From positions 1-5,414 of the forward strand of contig JAAYXU010000011.1 of the NCBI GenBank assembly GCA_012515725.1: a stretch of 5,414 bases of DNA, given 5' to 3'. The stretch is from Clostridiales bacterium (GTDB taxonomy: Bacteria > Bacillota > Clostridia > Christensenellales > UMGS416). A program made the position numbers and the translations under genes. The notes below the pieces were generated by a model, which was not told the DNA's origin, ran no database searches, and saw nothing but the letters and a program-made list of their open reading frames with translations. Shown here piece by piece: positions 1 through 4,721 of this stretch (position 1 is the first letter of the stretch; every line of letters starts with the position of its first letter).

Positions 1-528
1 ATTAAAAAGAACGGCATCATCATCGCGTCGCTGGGGCTGCTGCTGGTCGCGGCGGGATTTCTCAATTTCTGGCTGAACCGCCCGAATGACGACACGCAGA
101 CATCCACCACAGGGGGGCTGCTGTCGTCCGGCCGTACCGCGGCGCCTGGTACGACCAACGCCCCCGGGAGCAATTCCAAGGACAGCCTGGCGGTATTCGC
201 CCAGCAGCGGGAAGAGACCCGCGAGGACGTGATCACGTATCTCGACAGTATTATAGATAACGATAAGACCGATGCCTCAACGCTGAAGCTGGCCCAGGAG
301 GAAAAGCTGAACCTTGCCCGCTATATGGAGCTGGAAATGAAGATCGAGGGTCTGCTTGCGTCCAAGGGGTTCACGAAGAATATCGTCACCTGCGGCGAGA
401 ACTCGATTAATGTAGTTGTGCAGGCTACCTCACTGAGCGAAATACAGGTCGCCCAGATACTGGACATCGTGCGCGAGGAGTCGGGTGAGACAGCCGAAAA
501 AATCAAAATAATCCCTGTGGGATCATGA
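1..528 (+). CDS. spoIIIAH: Stage III sporulation protein AH (SpoIIIAH), 5'-truncated
   Basis: The reading frame is open from base 1 to the TGA at 526-528, giving 175 visible residues; the true start lies just left of the window. The fragment opens with Lys-Lys and a hydrophobic segment (about residues 6-25) that fits an N-terminal membrane anchor. A Thr/Ser/Gly/Pro-rich linker follows (about 27-62), then a soluble domain starting near FAQQREETREDVITYLDSI (from residue 66). That block and the end of the domain (VVQATSLSEIQVAQILDIV) resemble SpoIIIAH proteins. In the known family, mother-cell SpoIIIAH has a YscJ/FliF-like ring domain and binds forespore SpoIIQ across the intermembrane space, forming the channel needed for late forespore gene expression. 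The GTG at 229 is not the start, because family-like sequence continues upstream in frame. As the last gene of the spoIIIA operon, it is probably under mother-cell sigma-E control from a promoter outside the window. Confidence 0.9.
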   Translation: MKKNGIIIASLGLLLVAAGFLNFWLNRPNDDTQTSTTGGLLSSGRTAAPGTTNAPGSNSKDSLAVFAQQREETREDVITYLDSIIDNDKTDASTLKLAQEEKLNLARYMELEMKIEGLLASKGFTKNIVTCGENSINVVVQATSLSEIQVAQILDIVREESGETAEKIKIIPVGS

Positions 529-531
529 TAA

Positions 532-560
532 TTGCCAACCCTGCCGCAATCTGTTATAAT
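532..560 (+). promoter_or_regulatory. Strong sigma-A-type promoter upstream of asp23
   Basis: A -35 hexamer TTGCCA (532-537, 5 of 6 matches to TTGACA) is followed after exactly 17 bases by a perfect -10 TATAAT (555-560). The -10 is preceded by TG one base upstream (552-553), an extended -10 element. Transcription should start near 567, leaving a leader of only about 16 bases before the asp23 start codon. The promoter begins three bases after the spoIIIAH stop. It would therefore let asp23, and probably the genes behind it, be transcribed in growing cells independently of the sporulation operon. The call rests on sequence match only. Confidence 0.8.
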
Positions 561-568
561 TCGGATGA

Positions 569-576
569 GGGAGGTG
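569..576 (+). promoter_or_regulatory. Ribosome binding site of asp23
   Basis: GGGAGGTG lies six bases before the ATG at 583 and closely matches the anti-Shine-Dalgarno complement. It decides the start: the longer in-frame option, a TTG at 532, has no such site and coincides with the -35 hexamer, so it would lie upstream of the predicted transcription start. Confidence 0.8.
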
Positions 577-582
577 TATATC

Positions 583-984
583 ATGGCGGATCAAAAAAAG
601 AATGATGTACAGACGTCGGTTGAGAACGGAACCGTGACATTTGCCAACGAAGTTCTTGCTGTGATCGGAGGCCTTGCCGCCAATGAGGTGGAGGGCGTCG
701 CGGGAATGAGCGGCGGCGGCGGTATCGCTGAGATGTTTTCGAAGAAGAATCTGGGCAAGGGCGTGAAGATCACGCTGAGCGAGAGGACCGCGAATATCGA
801 CGTGACGCTCATAGCCACCTATGGATACAAGATCCATGAGGTTTGCGCCACCGTACAGCAGAACGTGAAGAAGGCGATAGAGAACATGACGGGGCTGGAC
901 GTCGCGAGCGTCAACGTACACGTGTCGGGAATCGTTTTCGACAAGAAGGAAGAGCCGATCTTGGCTGAGGAGCCCGATAACTGA
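583..984 (+). CDS. asp23: Asp23/Gls24 family envelope stress protein (YqhY-like)
   Basis: The protein has 133 residues and belongs to the Asp23/Gls24 (DUF322) family. The N-terminal part GTVTFANEVLAVIGGLAANE (16-35) continues into VEGVAGMSGGGG, the usual family opening. It is followed by the segment KGVKITLSE, the strand-rich stretch ANIDVTLIATYGYKIHEV, an amphipathic helix (VQQNVKKAIENMTG) and the closing strand VASVNVHVSGIVF. The tail is acidic. There is no signal peptide or membrane segment, so it is probably cytosolic. In Staphylococcus aureus, Asp23 is held at the membrane by AmaP and its loss induces cell-wall stress genes. The AmaP homologue is the next gene here, which supports the same pairing. 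Position before nusB corresponds to B. subtilis yqhY, a paralogue linked to fatty-acid/acetyl-CoA carboxylase control, but accBC is not adjacent here. The exact biochemical role is not established. Transcription probably starts at the promoter just upstream. Confidence 0.9.
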   Translation: MADQKKNDVQTSVENGTVTFANEVLAVIGGLAANEVEGVAGMSGGGGIAEMFSKKNLGKGVKITLSERTANIDVTLIATYGYKIHEVCATVQQNVKKAIENMTGLDVASVNVHVSGIVFDKKEEPILAEEPDN

Positions 985-985
985 G

Positions 986-1110
986 CGCGTCCCGGAAGTT
1001 TTAGGCCTGCTGCCGGGCGCAGCGGTCCGCGTAAAGACGCAACAAGCCTTTTGCGTATTCTCCGCGAAAGGCTTTGATAGTTGCCGCCGGATACCATCCG
1101 GCAACGCTAC
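986..1110 (+). other. Intergenic region with several inverted repeats (possible structured leader of amaP)
   Basis: The 145-base gap between asp23 and amaP has no credible ORF but several potential stems. The strongest is a 12-pair stem of 1044-1055 with 1063-1074 (AAGCCTTTTGCG and CGCGAAAGGCTT, one G-U pair, 7-base loop). An alternative, mutually exclusive stem pairs ACGCAA (1037-1042) with TTGCGT (1051-1056). A third pairs GCCGGAT (1086-1092) with ATCCGGC (1096-1102), with flanking GTT/AAC pairs after a 3-base bulge. A weaker stem pairs CCCGG (991-995) with CCGGG (1013-1017). None is followed by a T-run, so a classical intrinsic terminator is not supported. The region could be an mRNA processing or stability element, or a partial attenuator. 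I recognise no known riboswitch class. Confidence 0.5.
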
Positions 1111-1112
1111 AT

Positions 1113-1120
1113 GAGAGGAG
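1113..1120 (+). promoter_or_regulatory. Ribosome binding site of amaP
   Basis: GAGAGGAG ends nine bases before the ATG at 1130 and fifteen before the in-frame ATG at 1136, favouring the first start. The spacer contains TTCTCCGCGA, which also occurs in the gap upstream at 1058-1067. GAGA within the site can pair with TCTC just behind it, which might weakly occlude the site. Confidence 0.65.
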
Positions 1121-1129
1121 TTCTCCGCG

Positions 1130-1699
1130 ATGAGAATGAAAGTTATTGACAGGATATTTCTGATCCTGACGATTCTGGTCCTCCTGGCTCTCAGCCTACT
1201 GCTGCTGGCCGTTGCCTGGCACTATGTGGGTGAGACATTCCTGCACGACTGGGTCTACAATCTTTATACGGTTTGGCCCAATCCGCTCATACTCACTGCC
1301 ATCGCGCTTGCGCTCATCATTATGGCCCTGCGCCTCCTGTATGCGGGCACGATACCCTACCGGCGGGTCTCCAGAGCGCTCATCAGGAAACTGGAAGCCG
1401 GTACGGTCAGCATCACGCTGGACACGATCGCCGCGATAGCCAAGCGCCATGCGCTAGCGATCGAGGGGACGCGGGATGTTCGCTGTGCTATCGTTCCCCG
1501 GGAGGACGGCGTCCGCGTACTATACAGGATATCTCTTGAGGACGACGCGGTGATCCCCGAGAAGACGCAGGCGATACAAACCCACGTCAAGGAACGGGTC
1601 GAAGCGATAACAGGCGTCACGATAAAGGAAAGCTGCGTGCTGGTCGACAACAGGAAGCCCGAAGAGAAGAAAAAAACCGGCGTGGGTGATGCACAATGA
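1130..1699 (+). CDS. amaP: Alkaline shock response membrane anchor protein AmaP
   Basis: The 189-residue protein has two predicted transmembrane helices near the N-terminus (about residues 9-30 and 52-71), joined by a short loop with several aromatic residues (HDWVYNLYTVWPNP). A soluble domain of about 100 residues follows, resembling a degenerate Asp23-like fold: ITLDTIAAIAKRHALAIEG and later KERVEAITGVTIKESCVLV. The C-terminus is Lys/Glu-rich (PEEKKKTG). This architecture is that of AmaP, which in staphylococci recruits Asp23 to the membrane. The gene follows asp23 after a 145-base structured gap, and its stop overlaps the start of the DUF2273 gene (ATGA at 1696-1699), implying translational coupling. 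The ATG at 1130 is preferred because it has the better-spaced ribosome site; ATG 1136 would remove two residues. The family assignment is strong. Direct interaction with the Asp23 protein encoded here is inferred from gene order. Confidence 0.85.
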   Translation: MRMKVIDRIFLILTILVLLALSLLLLAVAWHYVGETFLHDWVYNLYTVWPNPLILTAIALALIIMALRLLYAGTIPYRRVSRALIRKLEAGTVSITLDTIAAIAKRHALAIEGTRDVRCAIVPREDGVRVLYRISLEDDAVIPEKTQAIQTHVKERVEAITGVTIKESCVLVDNRKPEEKKKTGVGDAQ

Positions 1700-1914
1700 A
1701 TGATTTCTGTGAGTATCTCAGGAGCCACGCCGCCCGGCTTTTGGGTATGGCGTTTGGCCTGGCGGTTCCGATTCTCTGGTGGAAAATCGGATTTGGCAGA
1801 ACCCTGCTTCTGGCGCTGAGCGTGCTCATCGGCTACATCATAGGCCGCGTCATCGACGACCGCGAATGGTTCTACCACAAGCTGGAGAGAATATTGCCGC
1901 GGAAAGAGGACTAG
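1696..1914 (+). CDS. DUF2273 family small integral membrane protein
   Basis: The 72-residue protein is composed mainly of two hydrophobic helices (about residues 13-29 and 35-50) separated by a short turn around WKIGFGR. The sequence LLALSVLIGYIIGRVIDD, a GY-x-x-G motif followed by a charged stretch, is typical of DUF2273 proteins. The family commonly accompanies Asp23/Gls24 and AmaP genes and has no established activity; a supporting role in anchoring the Asp23 complex is an inference. The C-terminus is basic and aromatic (EWFYHKLERILPRKED), probably cytoplasmic. Its start overlaps the amaP stop by four bases. Its TAG stop (1912-1914) directly abuts the nusB ATG in the same frame, with no intervening base. 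Confidence 0.85.
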   Translation: MNDFCEYLRSHAARLLGMAFGLAVPILWWKIGFGRTLLLALSVLIGYIIGRVIDDREWFYHKLERILPRKED

Positions 1915-2349
1915 ATGAGCAGGCGTCACGCAAGGGAAACAGCCATGCAGTATCTGTATGGCATGGACATGACCGATTTTTCATGGGAGCAGATTGAGCC
2001 CGATATCAGCGCGAACCGGGACCTGAGCGCCAGGGATTCCGAATACGTGAAAAACATCATTCAGGGGGTCAGCCGTAACAGGGAACGGATCGACGCCCTG
2101 CTTTCCCAGTACCTGAAAAACTGGACGCTGGACCGGATACCGAAGGTTGATCTGGCCATACTGCGGCTGGGCATCTACGAGATCGCCTGGTGCGATGATG
2201 TTCCCCCGGGAGCGACCATCAACGAATGTGTGGATATGGCCAAAGACTTTTCCACACCTAAATCCAGCGCGTATATTAATGGCATACTGGCGAGCTACCA
2301 CCGAAGCCGCGGGGAGGACGCGAAGGAACCGCCGAAGCCGGAGCCGTAA
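1915..2349 (+). CDS. nusB: Transcription antitermination factor NusB
   Basis: The 144-residue protein is close to the usual NusB length (about 130-150) and covers the whole all-helical RNA-binding domain. Family marks are the Arg-rich N-terminus RRHARETAMQYLYGMD (3-18), which in known NusB contributes to boxA RNA binding. Others are the central RIPKVDLAILRLGIYEI (74-90), the INECVDMAKDFSTPKSSAYI segment (102-121) and NGILAS. NusB binds NusE (ribosomal protein S10) and boxA RNA to support antitermination in rRNA operons. The C-terminal tail beyond residue 128 is charged and Pro-rich (ending PPKPEP) and looks disordered. The ATG directly follows the stop of the DUF2273 gene. AGAGGA at 1905-1910, inside the end of that gene, is a ribosome site with a short four-base spacer, so reinitiation by ribosomes finishing DUF2273 is likely. 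Confidence 0.95.
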   Translation: MSRRHARETAMQYLYGMDMTDFSWEQIEPDISANRDLSARDSEYVKNIIQGVSRNRERIDALLSQYLKNWTLDRIPKVDLAILRLGIYEIAWCDDVPPGATINECVDMAKDFSTPKSSAYINGILASYHRSRGEDAKEPPKPEP

Positions 2350-2368
2350 GGCGGCGCGCGGGCGGGAA

Positions 2369-2391
2369 AGGGCGGATGCTATATCCGCCCT
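2369..2391 (+). terminator. GC-rich hairpin between nusB and folD (possible weak terminator or attenuator)
   Basis: GGGCGGAT (2370-2377) and ATCCGCCC (2383-2390) form a perfect 8-bp stem with loop GCTAT, extended to 9 bp by A2369-T2391. The tract behind it (TCGTTATAAT) contains only scattered T residues, so full Rho-independent termination is doubtful. The genes on both sides point the same way, so it may dampen read-through, mark an mRNA processing point, or simply be a stable mRNA structure. Confidence 0.45.
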
Positions 2392-2394
2392 CGT

Positions 2395-2400
2395 TATAAT
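2395..2400 (+). promoter_or_regulatory. Candidate -10 element ahead of folD
   Basis: A perfect TATAAT stands 18 bases before the folD ATG. At 16-18 base spacing the upstream hexamers are GC-rich (for example GCGGAT) and do not resemble TTGACA, and there is no TG extension. An internal promoter is possible but poorly supported. A start near 2407 would place the 5' end right at the GGGAGG ribosome site (2407-2412). Confidence 0.3.
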
Positions 2401-2418
2401 AGGGTCGGGAGGAAGGCA

Positions 2419-3270
2419 ATGTCCGCAGTTATCATAGACGGCAGGGAAATGTCCCGAAAAATCAGGATATCGATCCGAAGGCGCGTGGATCTCATCCGGA
2501 AACAAACCGGCAAGACGATCGGGCTGGCGGTGGTGCTGGTGGGGGACGATCCGGCTTCGGCCATCTATGTCCGGGGTAAACAGAGGGACTGTGAAAAAGT
2601 TGGCATCGCTTCCAGCGTCATACGCATGCCCGCCGCGTCGGGCACGCGGGACGTGGAGGCGGCGGTGCGCGAACTTAACGCCGATGCGTCGATTCACGGC
2701 ATTCTGGTGCAGTTTCCGCTACCCGCGGGACTGGATTCGAACGCGATCATACAGACCATCGATCCCACTAAGGACGTGGACGGCTTTCATGTCGTCAACT
2801 GTGGCATGCTGCTGTCGGGCGTCGGGAATCCGATGATCCCCTGCACGCCGCTTGGAATCGTCGAAATGATACGCAGTACCGATCGGGATATGACCGGAAG
2901 CCACGCCGTGGTAGTGGGGCGCTCAAACCTTGTGGGGAAACCTGTTTCGCTGCTGCTGCAGCGGGAGAACGCGACCGTGACCATGTGCCACTCCCGCACA
3001 GTGGACCTCGCGGAGCATACACGCAGGGCTGACATACTGGTGGTGGCGGCGGGCCGACGCGGTCTCGTCACCGGAGATATGGTCAAGCACGGCGCGGTGG
3101 TTATAGACGTCGGCATGAACCGGGACGGCGACCGCGTGGTGGGCGACGTAGACTTCGATTCGGCGGCGAAGCGGGCCGGATGGATCACGCCGGTACCAGG
3201 CGGCGTGGGGCCGATGACCCGCGCGATACTGCTGCAAAACACGCTCCAGGCTTTTAAGCGCAATGGGTGA
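2419..3270 (+). CDS. folD: Bifunctional methylenetetrahydrofolate dehydrogenase / methenyltetrahydrofolate cyclohydrolase FolD
   Basis: The 283-residue protein is of normal FolD length. It interconverts 5,10-methylene-, 5,10-methenyl- and 10-formyl-tetrahydrofolate in the cytosol, with NADP as usual cofactor, feeding purine and formyl-methionine synthesis. The known catalytic residues are all present at the same numbers as in the E. coli enzyme: Tyr50 and Lys54 in SAIYVRGKQRDCE, Gln98 in ILVQFPLP, and Asp121 in PTKDVDGFH. The dinucleotide-binding domain shows VVVGRSNLVGKP, ATVTMCHSRT and ADILVVAAG. The C-terminal signature ITPVPGGVGPMT is intact. GGGAGG at 2407-2412 lies six bases before the ATG and supports this start. 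The 69-base gap after nusB contains a hairpin and a -10-like hexamer. The 3' end overlaps xseA by eight bases, so the two are probably translationally coupled. Confidence 0.97.
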   Translation: MSAVIIDGREMSRKIRISIRRRVDLIRKQTGKTIGLAVVLVGDDPASAIYVRGKQRDCEKVGIASSVIRMPAASGTRDVEAAVRELNADASIHGILVQFPLPAGLDSNAIIQTIDPTKDVDGFHVVNCGMLLSGVGNPMIPCTPLGIVEMIRSTDRDMTGSHAVVVGRSNLVGKPVSLLLQRENATVTMCHSRTVDLAEHTRRADILVVAAGRRGLVTGDMVKHGAVVIDVGMNRDGDRVVGDVDFDSAAKRAGWITPVPGGVGPMTRAILLQNTLQAFKRNG

Positions 3271-4480
3271 ATTCGTATATACCGTCTCCGACGTGAATCG
3301 GTTCGTCCAGCGCATACTGTCGGCCGAGGACATACTCTCGGGAATCCGCGTGCGCGGCGAGATTTCCAACAGCAAGGTCTACGCATCGGGCCACCGTTAT
3401 TTCACGCTCAAGGACCAGGACGCGCTCATCCGGTGCGTCTGGTTCCGGGGCGACCAGCGGCGCGGCCGCGAGGTGCGCGATGGCATGCGGGTGATTGTCC
3501 GGGGCGACTTGGGACTCTATGTGCGGGACGGCCAGTTTCAGATCACTGTGCGCGATGTGCTGCCCGACGGCGTGGGGCTCCTGTACGAGCGCTTTGAGCG
3601 CATGAAGGAAGCGCTCGAGGCAGAGGGCCTTTTTGATGCCGCCCGCAAGCGGCCGCTGCCCTCCTATCCCCGGCGCATCGGCATCGTGACATCGGCCCAC
3701 GGCGCGGCAGTGCGCGACATCATCCGCGTCGCAACCCGCAGGGGCGCGGGCCTGACGCTGGTGCTGCTCCCCGTACCTGTGCAGGGGGAGGGCGCGGCGG
3801 AGCATATCGCGTCGGCTATCGACTGCCTCTCCCAGCGCGGGGATATAGACGTCATGATCGTGGGCAGGGGCGGTGGCTCGATAGAGGATCTGTGGGCCTT
3901 CAACGAGGAGGTCGTAGCGCGGGCTATATTCCGCTCAATGGTTCCAGTCATATCGGCTGTAGGCCACGAGACCGACTTCACGATCGCCGACTTTGTGGCC
4001 GACGTACGCGCCGCGACGCCTTCGGCGGCGGCGGAGCTGGCCGTTCCCGACCGCACTGAGCGGCTGGACAGGCTCGTTCGCGCCCGAAGGCAGCTTGACG
4101 CCGCTGTGGACCGGCAACTGGACGGCTGGCAGCGGCGTATGCGTACCGCTATGCGCATGCTATCCCTGACCGATCCCGCGCGAAGGGTGGGCGAGGGGCT
4201 GCAGCGTCTGGATACGCTGGCAGCGCGCATGGATGACCGCATGGAGGTAAGGCTTCGTGACGGGCAGAGGACGCTCGACGGCTACGCGCGCGCCCTCGAA
4301 TCCCATAACCCGGCCGCGGCGCTGCGCCGCGGATACGCGATACTGCGGGACGAGCAGGGCGGCGTCATAGGCAGCGCGTCGGCGCTCACGCCTGGCGCTC
4401 GGGTCAATATCGCGCTCAATGACGGAAGCGCCCGCGCTAGGGTGGAAACCGTAGAAACAGGAGGAAACGGCAATGTCTGA
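3263..4480 (+). CDS. xseA: Exodeoxyribonuclease VII large subunit XseA
   Basis: The 405-residue protein has an N-terminal OB-fold domain (about 1-100) carrying YTVSDVNRFVQRIL, RGEISN and SGHRYFTLKD. The catalytic exonuclease VII large-subunit domain follows, with IGIVTS (139-144), GAAVRDII, VGRGGGSIEDLWAFNEE (200-216), VGHETDFTIAD (233-243) and TPSAAAEL. With XseB it forms a cytosolic metal-independent nuclease that degrades single-stranded DNA from either end to short oligonucleotides, acting in repair. The length is some 40-50 residues below the B. subtilis and E. coli proteins (about 450). The conserved domains look complete, so the difference probably lies in the C-terminal helical region that binds the small subunit. 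The start ATG lies inside the end of folD (overlap 3263-3270). There is no convincing ribosome site upstream, so translation is likely coupled to folD. It overlaps xseB by eight bases. Confidence 0.95.
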   Translation: MGEFVYTVSDVNRFVQRILSAEDILSGIRVRGEISNSKVYASGHRYFTLKDQDALIRCVWFRGDQRRGREVRDGMRVIVRGDLGLYVRDGQFQITVRDVLPDGVGLLYERFERMKEALEAEGLFDAARKRPLPSYPRRIGIVTSAHGAAVRDIIRVATRRGAGLTLVLLPVPVQGEGAAEHIASAIDCLSQRGDIDVMIVGRGGGSIEDLWAFNEEVVARAIFRSMVPVISAVGHETDFTIADFVADVRAATPSAAAELAVPDRTERLDRLVRARRQLDAAVDRQLDGWQRRMRTAMRMLSLTDPARRVGEGLQRLDTLAARMDDRMEVRLRDGQRTLDGYARALESHNPAAALRRGYAILRDEQGGVIGSASALTPGARVNIALNDGSARARVETVETGGNGNV

Positions 4481-4721
4481 AAAGACGTTGAGTCTGGATG
4501 CGTGCTTTGAACGGCTGGACCGTATCGTGGCGTCGCTGGATCGGAGCGACATACCGCTGGAGACGGCGGTGGCGCTCTACGAGGAGGGAGCCGCGCTGCT
4601 CAAGCAATGCACGGAGGAGCTGGGCGCGCTTCGTAACCGAGTCATGGTTCTCAGGGAGCAGGATGGCGCACTCTGCGAGGAACCGTTCGATGATGGGGAA
4701 GAAGGCGACGCGGACGAATGA
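4473..4721 (+). CDS. xseB: Exodeoxyribonuclease VII small subunit XseB
   Basis: The 82-residue protein matches the small helical XseB family in size and pattern. The core is SLDACFERLDRIVASLDRSD, then IPLETAVALYEEGAALLKQC and a second helix ELGALRNRVMVLRE. It ends in a very acidic tail (EEPFDDGEEGDADE). Several XseB copies bind the helical arm of each XseA and are needed for exonuclease VII activity. A perfect AGGAGG (4459-4464) lies eight bases before the ATG, within the end of xseA. This gives the small subunit its own strong translation signal, unlike xseA, which fits its need for excess over the large subunit. The stop overlaps the next start (ATGA, 4718-4721). Confidence 0.94.
   Translation: MSEKTLSLDACFERLDRIVASLDRSDIPLETAVALYEEGAALLKQCTEELGALRNRVMVLREQDGALCEEPFDDGEEGDADE

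Noticed and set aside
511..523. Small hairpin ATCCC-TGT-GGGAT at the end of spoIIIAH as a terminator
   Set aside because: The stem is only 5 bp and lies inside the coding region. No T-run follows on the + strand. On the - strand a T-rich tract follows, but no gene there needs a terminator.
532..582. Extended asp23 starting at the TTG at 532
   Set aside because: The added 17 residues do not look like the family, the TTG lies in the -35 hexamer, and a strong ribosome site precedes the ATG at 583.
523..1104. Long open frame on the - strand antisense to asp23
   Set aside because: It runs opposite a clearly recognised gene, resembles no family I know, and has no promoter or ribosome site that I can see.
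985..1129. Known riboswitch, T-box or tRNA in the asp23-amaP gap
   Set aside because: No recognisable aptamer core, T-box sequence, cloverleaf or terminator T-tract was found; only simple inverted repeats are present.
1981..2697. 238-codon - strand frame across nusB and folD
   Set aside because: It lies opposite two strongly conserved genes. Long antisense frames are common in GC-rich DNA, and the translation shows no recognisable domain.
3254..4242. Long - strand frames opposite xseA
   Set aside because: Their Arg/Ala/Ser/Pro-rich composition is typical of the antisense of a GC-rich gene, and the + strand XseA motifs are continuous through the region.
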